A stretch of 64,000 bases of DNA from NCBI RefSeq assembly GCF_048541835.1, contig NZ_JBLEOY010000002.1:1-64000 (forward strand). Reading direction: 5' to 3'. Positions 36,327 to 45,477 of the stretch are shown in pieces (the stretch's first letter is position 1; every line of letters starts with the position of its first letter). This DNA is from QIJE01 sp048541835 (lineage in GTDB: Bacteria; SZUA-79; Acidulodesulfobacterales; Acidulodesulfobacteraceae). The position numbers were made by a program, and so were the translations under genes. The notes below the pieces were generated by a model. It was not told the DNA's origin and made no database searches. It saw only the letters and a list, made by a program, of their open reading frames with translations.

Positions 36327-38525
36327 ATGTCGAGCGGCAAAAGAATAATATTTGGAGTATTGATAGTATTTTTTTCCGTATATTCCTTTTTATCTCTCTA
36401 TTCTTACAATATACTTCAGGAAACCTATAATTCATATTCTATTTCTACTGTACGAGAGATCAATTTAGGCGGGTTTTTCGGCGGTATTCTGTCGAACTAT
36501 TTTCTAATCGCATTTGGAATATCTTCTTTTTTAATAGTTTTTTTTATTTTATCGGCAGGCATATTCTTGATATTGAATAGAACATTCAGCTTACGGTTTC
36601 ATGCCGGAATTTTTACCGCATTCCTTACCGCTTTGATTTTTTTAAGCCTGTTATTTCCCGAAATTTCATATCATGGATTCATAACATCCGGCGGCGGTTT
36701 GATAGGTGGGGGGATTTACAGCTATCTTCTTAAATTTTTTGGAGAAGCCGGAAGTGTAATAATAGGTTTTGTACTTTTTTTAATTTCGATCTATTTTATT
36801 TTTAAAAGAATCGGCCTTAAAAGCCTTTTCGGGTATTATTATCGTGCCTACAATAGGCTTAAGGCATATATAAAAGAAATAAGATTATTCAAATTAAATG
36901 TTTTACCGGGAGAATTAGCCGCATTTTTTTCTTCATTAAAATTAAAAATCGAAAAAAGAAAAGGGTTTAAGAAGAGAGAAAAAAGTTTTATCCTAAACAA
37001 AGAATTATTCGGCGGTCCGAGGGAAGACCTGATAGATAACTTGGACGGAAGAGACGATGCTACCGAAGCGAACGAGGAATCTATTAAGGAGAAGGCCGGA
37101 ACATTCGATTTTATAGATGATAGAAAATCTAAAATTCCACCTATTTCCCTAATTAATATCGAAAAAATAACGAAAGACGTTCAAAGACCGGATAAATTAT
37201 CTCTCTTGGGGAATGCGGCACTAATCGAAAAAAAATTAATGGATTTCGGAGTTAAAGGGAAGGTCACCGGAATAAATCCCGGACCCATTATAACTATGTA
37301 TGAGTTTGAACCGGTAAGCGGTGTTAAGGTGGGAAAAATATTATCCCTATCGGAAGACCTTACTATGGCTTTAAAATCTAAGCCCGTGAGAATGGCCGGG
37401 GTTATTGAGGGCAAATCCGCTATAGGCATTGAAGTTCCTAATAATAAAAGGGAGATGGTTTTCTTTTCGGAAATTTTAAATTCCAAGGATTTCATAGATT
37501 CGAAATCTTTGCTTACGATAATTCTAGGTAAAAATACGACCGGAGGCGATATTTCATTCGACATCGCAAAAGCACCTCATTTATTAATAGCCGGGGCAAC
37601 GGGGGCGGGAAAAAGCGTATTTATCAATACCCTGATAGTAAGCCTTCTTTTTAAGGCGAGTTATGAAGAACTTAATTTTTTAATGATTGATCCCAAAAGA
37701 TTGGAATTGACCCCGTTTGAAAATTTGCCTCATCTGATAAGCGACGTGATTTATGATGCGAAAAAAGCGGACATCGCTCTTAAGTGGGCAGTTTCTGAAA
37801 TGGAAGCAAGATATATAAAGCTACAGGCTGCAGGCGTTAAGAATATAGAGCAGTTTAACGAAATGTCCAGGAAACAGGATTCAAAATGCATGCCTTATTT
37901 GGTAATCGTAATAGATGAGTTGAGCGACTTAATGCTTGCAAGCCCAAAGGATATAGAGACTTCAATAATAAGGCTTTCCCAGATGGCGAGGGCATGTGGA
38001 ATCCATCTTATAATTGCTACGCAGAGACCTTCGGTTAACGTCGTTACCGGTGTTATTAAGGCGAACATGTCCTCCCGTATTGCATTTTTAGTCTCTTCTA
38101 AAATAGATTCAAGGACGATATTGGACGCTAACGGAGCGGAAGACCTTCTTGGGAACGGAGACATGCTTTTTATGCCCCCGGGTCAAAATAGGCTTTTCAG
38201 GATTCACGGCTCTTATATCTCCGAAGACGAGATTAAAAAGGTGTTGGAATTTATAAAGGAAAAGAATTTTCCATCGCAGAAAGACGAAACATTAATAAAT
38301 GAATTTGACAATGTCGGTAATTTTGATAGAATAATTATGGACGACCCCGACGATGAGATATATAACGAGGTTATAGATATGGCTCAAGCCTCCGACGGCG
38401 GGAACGGTATTTCCATATCGTATATCCAAAGGAGGTTTCGCATAGGCTTTAACAGGGCGGCGAGGATTATGGAGAGGCTTCAAAACGACGGAATATTGGC
38501 AAAAAAAAGGAGAACGTTAAGGTGA
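36327..38525 (+). CDS. ftsK: DNA translocase FtsK/SpoIIIE
   Basis: 732 residues: four N-terminal membrane helices (to ~160), a short charged linker, then the motor with Walker A 'GATGAGKSV' (~421-429), 'FLMIDPKRLELTPFENLPHL', Walker B 'YLVIVIDELSDLM' and 'HLIIATQRPSVNVVTGVIKANMSSRIAF'. The end 'ISISYIQRRFRIGFNRAARIMERL' is the winged-helix gamma domain that reads KOPS and contacts XerD. The linker is short compared with E. coli FtsK. Septal DNA pump in chromosome segregation. Confidence 0.97.
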   Translation: MSSGKRIIFGVLIVFFSVYSFLSLYSYNILQETYNSYSISTVREINLGGFFGGILSNYFLIAFGISSFLIVFFILSAGIFLILNRTFSLRFHAGIFTAFLTALIFLSLLFPEISYHGFITSGGGLIGGGIYSYLLKFFGEAGSVIIGFVLFLISIYFIFKRIGLKSLFGYYYRAYNRLKAYIKEIRLFKLNVLPGELAAFFSSLKLKIEKRKGFKKREKSFILNKELFGGPREDLIDNLDGRDDATEANEESIKEKAGTFDFIDDRKSKIPPISLINIEKITKDVQRPDKLSLLGNAALIEKKLMDFGVKGKVTGINPGPIITMYEFEPVSGVKVGKILSLSEDLTMALKSKPVRMAGVIEGKSAIGIEVPNNKREMVFFSEILNSKDFIDSKSLLTIILGKNTTGGDISFDIAKAPHLLIAGATGAGKSVFINTLIVSLLFKASYEELNFLMIDPKRLELTPFENLPHLISDVIYDAKKADIALKWAVSEMEARYIKLQAAGVKNIEQFNEMSRKQDSKCMPYLVIVIDELSDLMLASPKDIETSIIRLSQMARACGIHLIIATQRPSVNVVTGVIKANMSSRIAFLVSSKIDSRTILDANGAEDLLGNGDMLFMPPGQNRLFRIHGSYISEDEIKKVLEFIKEKNFPSQKDETLINEFDNVGNFDRIIMDDPDDEIYNEVIDMAQASDGGNGISISYIQRRFRIGFNRAARIMERLQNDGILAKKRRTLR

Positions 38526-39190
38526 ATAGCAATAATATAATTATGAGGCTTTTTATTTATTTCTTAATTCTGCCTTTTTTGTTTTTGTTAGGTTTTGCGC
38601 AAACATCTTATGCCGCTCCGGCGTCTAATCCCATAATTAAAAAAATAGAAAACAGATATAAAAACGTGCATTCAATGAGCGCATATTTTTATCAAAAGGA
38701 AATAATACCTGGTTATTCGCAAAATATGGTTTTTAAGGGGTATTTCTATTACAAACACGGGAAGGGTATGACGTGGTTTTATGAATACCCGTTTCATAAA
38801 AAGCAGATTTTTAAAAATAATGAGCTTTATATCGTTAATAATCAAATAAAAAAAGTTACGATTATAAATATGGGAAAGAAAAAGGGCGGGTTTCCGCCCA
38901 ATGTCGTTGAAGTTTTGGGTAATTTAACGAAATATTTTAAAGTTGAGGCCGTATCGGCAAATTCGGGTTCCGGAACTGTAACGATAGAATTAAAGCCGTT
39001 AGCGATACAAAGGGCAAAAAGGATTTATATGGGTTTTAACGAAAAGGATTTTAAGGTAGAATCATTGAAAATTATTACGTATCAGGGGCAGATAATAATG
39101 TTCCTCTATAAAGACGTAAAACTTAACGAGTATATTAAAGATTCTGTTTTTAGCATTCATTTTCCCTTGGATTATGAAATCATGAAATAG
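38522..39190 (+). CDS. lolA: LolA-like outer-membrane lipoprotein carrier
   Basis: 222 residues with GTG start overlapping the ftsK stop (GTGA). Signal peptide: hydrophobic stretch ending 'TSYAAPAS'. Mature part begins 'IIKKIENRYKNVHSMSAYFYQKEI', then 'FKGYFYYKHGKGMTWFYEYPFHKKQIFKN.ELYIVNNQIKKV', the half-barrel pattern of LolA/DUF4292 proteins. It shuttles lipoproteins through the periplasm. A LolA gene directly behind ftsK is a common arrangement. Confidence 0.8.
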   Translation: MNSNNIIMRLFIYFLILPFLFLLGFAQTSYAAPASNPIIKKIENRYKNVHSMSAYFYQKEIIPGYSQNMVFKGYFYYKHGKGMTWFYEYPFHKKQIFKNNELYIVNNQIKKVTIINMGKKKGGFPPNVVEVLGNLTKYFKVEAVSANSGSGTVTIELKPLAIQRAKRIYMGFNEKDFKVESLKIITYQGQIIMFLYKDVKLNEYIKDSVFSIHFPLDYEIMK

Positions 39191-39233
39191 AACCGATAAA
39201 AAAACTAATTTTAAATTTAAGACGGAGATTAAA

Positions 39234-39719
39234 ATGCCATCCTTTGATATAGTTTCCAAAGCCGACCTTCAGGAAGTAGATAATGCCATCAATCAGGCTA
39301 TAAAAGAAATGACGGGCCGGTATGATTTTAAGGGGACGAAAAGCGAAATAAAGAGACAAGACAATGTCATTATATTACTGGGAGACGACGATTATAAATT
39401 AGATGCCGTCATAGATATACTAAAAGGAAAGCTCATAAAGCGCGGAGTTTCTGTGAAGTTCTTAGAGTTCAAAAAGAAAGAAAAGGCATCGAAGGGAATG
39501 ATGCGTCAAGAGATAGAGATTAAAGAGGGTGTAAATAAAGATTCATCGAAAAAAATAATAGTTGAGATAAAAAAGGTCGATCCTAAGGCGGCGATAGAGA
39601 ATCTTAATGACCACCTCAGGGTCAGTTCTAAATCCAAAAACGGGCTTCAAAGTATCATTACCGATTTAAAATCCTTTCCGTTGGACGTAGAACTCTCTTA
39701 TATAAATTTTAGAAATTAA
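39234..39719 (+). CDS. yajQ: YajQ-family nucleotide-binding protein
   Basis: 161 residues, normal length. 'PSFDIVSKADLQEVDNAINQA.KEMTGRYDFKGTKSEI' at the N-terminus is diagnostic; the two ferredoxin-like domains are complete. YajQ homologues bind RNA/nucleotides and in Xanthomonas c-di-GMP. Function here unproven. Confidence 0.95.
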   Translation: MPSFDIVSKADLQEVDNAINQAIKEMTGRYDFKGTKSEIKRQDNVIILLGDDDYKLDAVIDILKGKLIKRGVSVKFLEFKKKEKASKGMMRQEIEIKEGVNKDSSKKIIVEIKKVDPKAAIENLNDHLRVSSKSKNGLQSIITDLKSFPLDVELSYINFRN

Positions 39720-39724
39720 ATATA

Positions 39725-39776
39725 TGCGTAATTTTTATGCATTTTTTTTGTCGTTGCGTAATTTTTATGCATTTTT
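39725..39776 (+). promoter_or_regulatory. Tandem NtrC-like enhancer sites upstream of glnB
   Basis: TGCGTAATTTTTATGCATTT occurs twice (39725 and 39755), one copy every 30 bases. Each contains a TGC-N11-GCA dyad in the style of NtrC sites. The centres lie about 80 and 110 bases before the predicted start of transcription, on about the same side of the helix (30 bp is near three turns). Strong candidate enhancer for the sigma-54 promoter that follows. Confidence 0.65.
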
Positions 39777-39820
39777 ATAATTGATTTTACATTCTTGTCG
39801 GGTTTTCTTTTACAATAATA

Positions 39821-39836
39821 TGGCATGTTTATTGCT
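39821..39836 (+). promoter_or_regulatory. Sigma-54 (-24/-12) promoter of glnB-glnA
   Basis: TGGCATGTTTATTGCT matches the sigma-54 consensus TGGCAC-N5-TTGC: GG (39822-39823) and GC (39834-39835) are separated by exactly 10 bases. Predicted transcription start is near 39847, 13 bases before the glnB ATG. Confidence 0.85.
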
Positions 39837-39859
39837 AAAAATTTAGACGGGGAGGAACG

Positions 39860-40198
39860 ATGAAAAAGGTTGAGGCTATATTTAAACCGTTTAAACTTGA
39901 CGATGTGAAAGAGTCGTTAAGCAAAATCGGCATTCAGGGTCTTACCGTTACGGAGGTTAAGGGGTACGGTAGGCAGAAGGGGCACACCGAACTGTATAGG
40001 GGTGCAGAATATGTGGTGGATTTTATACCTAAGGTTAAAATCGAAGTTATCGTTTCGGATGATAGGCTCGTTGCCGTGGTAGAAGCAATAACGTCAAGCG
40101 CAAAGACGGGAAGGATAGGGGACGGAAAAATTTTTATTTTACCGGTAGATGATGCTGTTAGAATAAGGACGGGCGAAAGGGGAGATGAATCTCTTTGA
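39860..40198 (+). CDS. glnB: Nitrogen regulatory protein PII
   Basis: 112 residues. 'MKKVEAIFKPFKLDDVKE' start; the T-loop 'GRQKGHTELYRGAEYVVDF' has Tyr51, the uridylylation site; 'KTGRIGDGKIFILPVDDAVRIRTGE' is the second PII signature and binds ATP/2-oxoglutarate. Reports nitrogen/carbon status to GS and NtrB. Directly upstream of glnA in one unit. Confidence 0.97.
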   Translation: MKKVEAIFKPFKLDDVKESLSKIGIQGLTVTEVKGYGRQKGHTELYRGAEYVVDFIPKVKIEVIVSDDRLVAVVEAITSSAKTGRIGDGKIFILPVDDAVRIRTGERGDESL

Positions 40199-40248
40199 TT
40201 TTTATTATCTAAATAAATTTTAATTGTTTAATTTTTTTTGGAGGGAAA

Positions 40249-41661
40249 ATGACGGAAAACGAAGTAATGCAATTTATCGAAGAGCAGGGGGTTCAGTTTA
40301 TCGATGTAAAGTTCTGCGACCTTCTCGGAACATGGCAACATTTTACCGTACCCGTTAGTGAAGTCTCGAGAGAGTCGTTCGAAGAGGGTTTCGGGTTCGA
40401 CGGTTCGAGTATAAGGGGCTGGAAGGCAATTGACACTTCGGATATGCTTATTATGCCGGATGCTTCTACTGCTGTAATAGATAATTTTATAGAGGCTAAA
40501 ACGTTATCTTTGACTTGTAATATTAAGGACCCTATTACGGAAAAGTATTATGACAGGGATCCGCGTTACATTGCCAAGAAGGCGGAAGAATATTTGAGAT
40601 CGACGGGTATTGCGGATACCATATACTTTGGTCCGGAAGCGGAATTTTTTATTTTTGACGACATAAGATACGATCAGACCGTAAACAGCGGTTATTATTA
40701 TATCGATTCCGAAGAAGGTATATGGAACAGCGGTAGAGACGAGATGCCTAATTTGGGTCATAAGCCGAGACACAAAGAGGGGTATTTCCCTGTTTCTCCG
40801 CTTGATACTCAGACGGATATCAGAAATGAAATAGTTTTAGAGCTGCAAAATGTGGGTATTAGGGTGGAAGCAGCTCATCATGAAGTTGCGACCGGTGGTC
40901 AAGCCGAAATAGATATGCGATTTGATTCTTTAATGTCCATGGGTGACAGCTTCATGTGGTATAAATATATAGTTAAGAATGTGGCTAGAAGATACGACAA
41001 GACTGCTACTTTTATGCCGAAACCTCTTTTTAGCGATAACGGCTCCGGTATGCATGTTCACCAATCTCTATGGAAAAATGGACAACCGCTTTTTGCCGGT
41101 AAAGAATATGCCGGATTGTCGGAGATGGCAGTTTATTATATAGGCGGTATATTAAAGCATGCAAAGGCTTTATGTGCCCTTACCAATCCGACTACAAATT
41201 CGTATAAGAGATTAATACCCGGTTTTGAAGCACCTGTCAATTTTGTTTATTCCTCACGAAACAGAAGCGCTGCCGTCAGAATTCCGATGTATTCTAAATC
41301 TCCTGGGACGAAGAGGATAGAATATAGGACGCCCGACCCGACTTCAAATTGTTACCTTGCCTTTTCCGCAATGCTTTTAGCGGGTATTGACGGCATAGTC
41401 AATAAGATTAATCCGGGCAAGCCTACTGATAGTGATTTATTCACCCTGTCCAATGAGGAACTTAAGAATATCCCGGTTGCCCCCGGTTCTTTAGAAGAAG
41501 CGTTAAAAGAGCTTGAAAAGGACCATGAGTTTATGCTTCAGGGAGATGTATTTACCGAGGACATTGTTCGGGCATGGATTGACCGCAAGATGGAAAATGA
41601 CGTCATCCCCGTTCGTACGAGGCCGGTTCCATATGAATTTGCATTGTATTACGATATTTAA
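40249..41661 (+). CDS. glnA: Glutamine synthetase type I lacking the adenylylation tyrosine
   Basis: 470 residues, GSI-beta length. 'FGFDGSSIRGWKAID', 'GPEAEFFIFD', 'EVATGGQAEIDMRF', 'SDNGSGMHVHQSLWKNG', 'NPTTNSYKRLIPGFEAPVNFVYSSRNRSAAVRIP' are intact. The site normally read NLYDLP (Tyr397) is 'DSDLFTLSNEEL' here, with Phe398 in place of Tyr. The enzyme therefore should not be adenylylated by GlnE. Makes glutamine from glutamate, ammonia and ATP. Shine-Dalgarno GGAGGG. Confidence 0.96.
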   Translation: MTENEVMQFIEEQGVQFIDVKFCDLLGTWQHFTVPVSEVSRESFEEGFGFDGSSIRGWKAIDTSDMLIMPDASTAVIDNFIEAKTLSLTCNIKDPITEKYYDRDPRYIAKKAEEYLRSTGIADTIYFGPEAEFFIFDDIRYDQTVNSGYYYIDSEEGIWNSGRDEMPNLGHKPRHKEGYFPVSPLDTQTDIRNEIVLELQNVGIRVEAAHHEVATGGQAEIDMRFDSLMSMGDSFMWYKYIVKNVARRYDKTATFMPKPLFSDNGSGMHVHQSLWKNGQPLFAGKEYAGLSEMAVYYIGGILKHAKALCALTNPTTNSYKRLIPGFEAPVNFVYSSRNRSAAVRIPMYSKSPGTKRIEYRTPDPTSNCYLAFSAMLLAGIDGIVNKINPGKPTDSDLFTLSNEELKNIPVAPGSLEEALKELEKDHEFMLQGDVFTEDIVRAWIDRKMENDVIPVRTRPVPYEFALYYDI

Positions 41662-41673
41662 CAACATCTGCAT

Positions 41674-41720
41674 ATAAAAAGGCGTCATACCTCTTTATTA
41701 AAGGTATAACGCCTTTTTAT
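41674..41720 (+). terminator. Intrinsic terminator after glnA
   Basis: ATAAAAAGGCGT (41674-41685) pairs with ACGCCTTTTTAT (41709-41720), with an inner ATACCT/AGGTAT stem separated by a one-base mismatch on each side. The closing T5 run makes it a standard terminator; the mirror A5 run lets it work for ssb from the other side too. Confidence 0.88.
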
Positions 41721-41861
41721 ATTATAATACGATAAGTCTTTATGTTGCATTCTCCTCAACCGGATTCACTTGCCGCGAGTACCCTCTCGATCGCCCGGTT
41801 TAAGCTCAGCCTTTTTGCGTAAGTACTTCAAAATTATTTACGCTTTATTATCGAGCATATC

Positions 41862-42293
41862 TTAAAACGGAATATCGTCGTCCTCTTGTTTGCCCGCTGG
41901 ATTATAATCGTTTTCGGTGTTTTTTCTCTGAGCGGCATAGCCATTGTTGTCGCCGCCGCTGCCCTTGGCGCCCAGCAAGACGATATTGCTTGCAACTATA
42001 TCTGTTTTGTATCTTTTAATCCCCTCTTTATCGTCATAAGAAGAGTTTCTTATCTTGCCCTCAATAAAAACCTGTTTTCCTTTTGTTAAGTAATTTGCGA
42101 TACTCTGCCCTATCTTCCCGAAAACGGTAATATTATGCCAAGTGGTTCTTTCGGTTTTAGAGCCGGATTTGTCATTAAAATATTCAGTAGTGGCAATAGA
42201 GAAACTTAAAATCGCCAGACCGTCCGGCGTGTAGCGGAGCTCCGGGTCTTTCCCCAAATTGCCTATCAAAAGTGCTTTGTTAAGACTCCCCAT
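41862..42293 (-). CDS. ssb: Single-stranded DNA-binding protein
   Basis: 143 residues. OB fold 'NKALLIGNLGKDPELRYTPDGLAILSFSIATTEYF' and 'WHNITVFGKIGQSIANYLTKGKQVFIEGKI', a Gly/Asn-rich linker, and the acidic tail DDDIPF that recruits repair proteins. Last intact core gene before the disrupted region. Confidence 0.97.
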   Translation of the reverse strand: MGSLNKALLIGNLGKDPELRYTPDGLAILSFSIATTEYFNDKSGSKTERTTWHNITVFGKIGQSIANYLTKGKQVFIEGKIRNSSYDDKEGIKRYKTDIVASNIVLLGAKGSGGDNNGYAAQRKNTENDYNPAGKQEDDDIPF

Positions 42294-42759
42294 GTAATAC
42301 CTCCAGAATTTAATTATAAAATTTAAAAAGCCATTTGTAGCTTATATGATAATTTAAGTCGATTGTTTTGGCAAGTTAAAATTGTTTTAAATTTTTATTA
42401 CGTTTATGTCACAATTTTGTTAAATTAATAATTATATTTATTTGCTTATTTCACTTTAAAAGATATTTAAGTATAACTTAAAATAGCTTTTTGTATTAAA
42501 AGTAAATCGGATTCGTTAAATTGATTTATTATGAATTCAGTCGGTTTAAAAAATAACGATAACGATGCGTCTCTTCCGGAGGTTATGATTGTGCGATGGT
42601 GATTCTTGCTATAGTCAACGGTTCCAATCCGCGCACATTAACCCCCGTGTCTAATGCAAACGCAAGTGCGTCATCGTCGGAGTTTGATTTGGGCAGTTCT
42701 TGCAATATAAATAATTTTCATGTCGGTCAAATATTGAACATTATGAATTCTATTCCGCT
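42294..42759. other. AT-rich ssb upstream region and unassigned sequence
   Basis: About 250 bases of very AT-rich sequence upstream of ssb probably hold its promoter. From ~42590 a short stretch, open on both strands, translates on the minus strand to 'VRGLEPLTIARITIAQS', which I cannot assign. No intact gene. Confidence 0.4.
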
Positions 42760-42935
42760 CAATGACAGCCTGCTTTCGGCGCTATCCGCGAACTTTTGTT
42801 TGCCTGCGTAAAATGGATGACATTTAGAACAGATATCCGCATGGATCTCTTCAATCGTATCCACCAACAAACTCTTCTCCGCAAGCGCACTTTACCTTAA
42901 AATTTTCATTTATAATTTAGCGTAATAACCTTATC
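42760..42935 (-). pseudogene. rpmE: Ribosomal protein L31 (rpmE) remnant with frameshift
   Basis: Two minus-strand frames join to an L31: 'KVKCACGEEFVGGYD' in one and 'EEIHADICSKCHPFYAGKQK' in the next, with the CxC and CxxC zinc ligands. They are separated by one frame change near 42855. The start codon is missing, and after 'FADSAE' the sequence departs from L31. A functional rpmE must exist elsewhere. Confidence 0.75.
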
Positions 42936-42971
42936 AACTTTGACAGCCTTATGCCTTATTTTGGATTTTTT

Positions 42972-43229
42972 TTACTCTATCAAATCTCTAATATTATTAA
43001 GAAAAGAATTTTCAGAATCCATAATATTTAAAACTATTTTTTTATTTTCTTCTTCTTCAGTTACTCCTTCTTCTATAAGTGATAAATCTATTCCATCAAC
43101 TATAAAGATAGTATCACCTTTACCAAATACATTATTACTATATGTTTTATCTTTATCAAACTCACCTTCCATGGGGTACAACAGTCCGTCAATTATAACA
43201 TCTAATCCTTGATTTTGATAATAGCTCAT
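42972..43229 (-). CDS. Hypothetical acidic 85-residue ORF
   Basis: Not recognised. Acidic, with 'GKGDTIFIVDGIDLSLIEE' and an EEEE run. The ATG overlaps the stop of the restriction-subunit remnant (ATGA). It may be the residual C-terminus of another gene fused after deletion. Expression doubtful. Confidence 0.35.
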   Translation of the reverse strand: MSYYQNQGLDVIIDGLLYPMEGEFDKDKTYSNNVFGKGDTIFIVDGIDLSLIEEGVTEEEENKKIVLNIMDSENSFLNNIRDLIE

Positions 43230-43298
43230 ATAAGTACGGAAATGTCCGGATCAAGTATTGTATATGATGATTTTGGGAAATTTTTGTGCAGTGCCATA
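43230..43298 (-). pseudogene. N-terminal scrap of a restriction/helicase subunit
   Basis: 'MALHKNFPKSSYTILDPDI' is the well-conserved first line of type III-like restriction helicases (usually continuing WFPADE). It ends at a stop after 23 codons. It starts one base beyond the fic stop, as in mod-fic-res operons. Confidence 0.6.
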
Positions 43299-43299
43299 A

Positions 43300-44425
43300 T
43301 TATTTTTTAAACAAATTTAAGTAATCCCCGAAAACAAAAAATCTGTTTTGGGAAAATCCGGTTATTTCTTCTAATATCCTTAAATCAGCCAGTGTTTTTA
43401 ACAGACGACTTGCGCTATTAAAACTAATTTTTAATTCCTTTTCTACATTTTTAGTATTTACAACCGGACGAGAAAACATAAATAAAAGCAAATTTTGCAC
43501 ATTTTTAGCACGTCCCCCCATGGTCATTATTTTTTGATCATATTTTTGACGCAAAGAAATAATCTGTTTAAAAGTTTCAATACCATCTTGTGCAGTTTCA
43601 ATGATACCGTTCAAAAAGAATTTTACCCATTGTTCTATATTATTGGATTTACGTACCATAGTGAGAGAATTGCAATAGAAAGCTCTATTTTTTTCAAAAA
43701 AAACGGATAAATAGAGCGTTGGTTTTGTAAGAATTTGAGAATCAACCAATTGCAAAATAATAAGGAGTCGTCCAATTCTTCCGTTACCGTCTATAAATGG
43801 ATGAATTGTTTCAAATTGGTAATGCGTAACAGCTATTTTAATTAAAACAGGAACATTATTTTTTAGATTATGCCAAAATTTTTCCAAGTCGCTTAGCAGA
43901 TTAGAAACTTCATCAGCGCCTGGTGGAATAAAAAAGCATCCGCTAACGATGAGCCGCCGATCCAATTTTGGCTTTGACGCAATTCTCCCGGTGTTTTATA
44001 TTTTCCTCGCACTCCGAAAGAAGTGTTTTATGGGAATCTTTAAGCAAGCGAATTGATAATGGAAGTTCTTTTAATTTTTCAATCGCAAAATTCATTACTT
44101 TGATATAATTTTGCACTTCGCTCCAATCATCCCTTTTCTCTGGGTCAATTTCTTTTTTCGGCAGAACAATTTCATCCATTCCAGTTTGTGTTCCTTCAAT
44201 CATATTTGATTTTGTTGCCTCTCTCGCCACATTCATCTGAATAAAAAAATCAACATCAGGAATCAAGACAGAATAGGCATTTAGTTCACCTAAAAAATAC
44301 ATTGCTTGACCATTTAAGGCATCAATTTTTTCATCATCCCAATTAAAATCACGATTTATAAAAGAAGGAGTAAAACTTTTGTATTCTAATTGCTGTTTAA
44401 AATTTCCTGCTTTAAATTTTTTCAT
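43300..44425 (-). pseudogene. fic: Fic-domain AMP-transferase, class II, broken by two single-base deletions
   Basis: Two ORFs (44425-43943 and 43965-43300) plus a short middle frame make one Fic protein of ~375 residues. The N-terminal half has the inhibitory motif SNMIEG ((S/T)xxxE(G/N)), typical of class II Fic. The middle frame reads 'SFGVRGKYKTPGELRQSQNWIG'. The second half has the active site 'HPFIDGNGRIGRLL', then a winged helix. The breaks fall at a GG run near 44017 and a T6 run near 43930; one extra base in each restores the frame. Either a recently disrupted gene or homopolymer miscalls. Confidence 0.85.
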
Positions 44426-44463
44426 AGTTTTGACAATATGGCTATTTATATCTCCATTTTATA

Positions 44464-44580
44464 CATTAACATCAATTACCTTCATTGTATCGTTACCGAA
44501 AATATCAACAACCTTAACGGCAATTTTGCGTCTGCCTGTTTTGTATTCATACGGAACGCTCCTTAACTCTATTGAACGAT
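44464..44580 (-). pseudogene. C-terminal scrap of a type III-like DNA methylase (mod)
   Basis: Minus frame reads 'RSIELRSVPYEYKTGRRKIA' then 'VKVVDIFGNDTMKVIDVNV' and stop. This is the conserved end of Mod-type adenine methylases in mod-fic-res operons. Nothing upstream belongs to a methylase; instead the sequence runs straight into the coiled coil of a sugar-locus methyltransferase, which marks a deletion junction near 44580. Confidence 0.65.
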
Positions 44581-45477
44581 TTTTCTTAGTACGGAAACTT
44601 TGGTTTCGTTATGCTCTTGTGTCTCTTTGAGTACTGTTTCTAAGCTCTTTATCTGTTCATCTAAAGAAAATGCCCATTTGTTCTTCTCTTGGACCTCTTC
44701 TTGTAGTTCAAGAATCCTATTTTTTATTTTAGACAATTGATTATTATTAACTGAAATAGAACTTAATAGCATTTCTTCTGTTTTGAAATCACTGAATAAT
44801 TCTGTTTCTTGTGTTTTTAGCTCATAAATAAACTGATAAACTTCACCTCATGGAAGTTCTGAAATAAAACTTCCTATTTCTTGCGGAAAATCACTATAAC
44901 TATAATTAAACTCTGTATTTTCAGGTTTTTCATAAGTCCCTGTTTCATATGCAATGAAATAATTATTATTAGAAATAATCTTATCAAAAGTTTTTTTAGT
45001 AAAAAATCTTATGTGCGTATCATCAAGCAAACCGATTGGCGAATAATTAAACTCATTTTTCATAAGTCCCAATAATATAGAATTATGAGCTATATTAGGA
45101 ATAGATATTAATACACTTCCATCATCTTTTAAGAATGATTTTACACCTTGTATTACTTTTTCCGGATAATAAAGGTGTTCTAATACATCAGCAAAAATTA
45201 TATAGTCAAACTTTAAATCTTTAAATTTATTTTGCCAACTATAATCTTCGATATTTCCTACAACTATACCTTCTGTGTATCGTTGAGCATCTTTTGCAGA
45301 ATTTTCATCTATTTCTACGGCATAAACTTTACATTTTAGATTTTCTTTCATATATTTTGTCATACGACCATTGGCTGGACCAAATTCTAAAATAGTACTA
45401 TTTGGCCTGATTCTATCTATAAGTAAAGAAAGACTATTTCTGCTTTCTAAGTCTAACCCAAAATTATATTTGCTCAT
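44569..45477 (-). pseudogene. SAM methyltransferase plus coiled coil, interrupted by in-frame TGA
   Basis: From ATG 45477 a class I methyltransferase: 'ILEFGPANGRMTKYM' (motif I), 'YIIFADVLEHLYYPEKVI', 'GSVLISIPNIAHNSIL'. TGA at 44848-44850 stops it, but the same frame continues for ~75 codons as a coiled coil ('ILELQEEVQEKNKWAFSLDE'). Similar proteins in O-antigen loci carry methyltransferase, coiled coil and glycosyltransferase in one chain. The first part alone could still be active. The chain is cut at the junction with the mod scrap. Confidence 0.7.
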
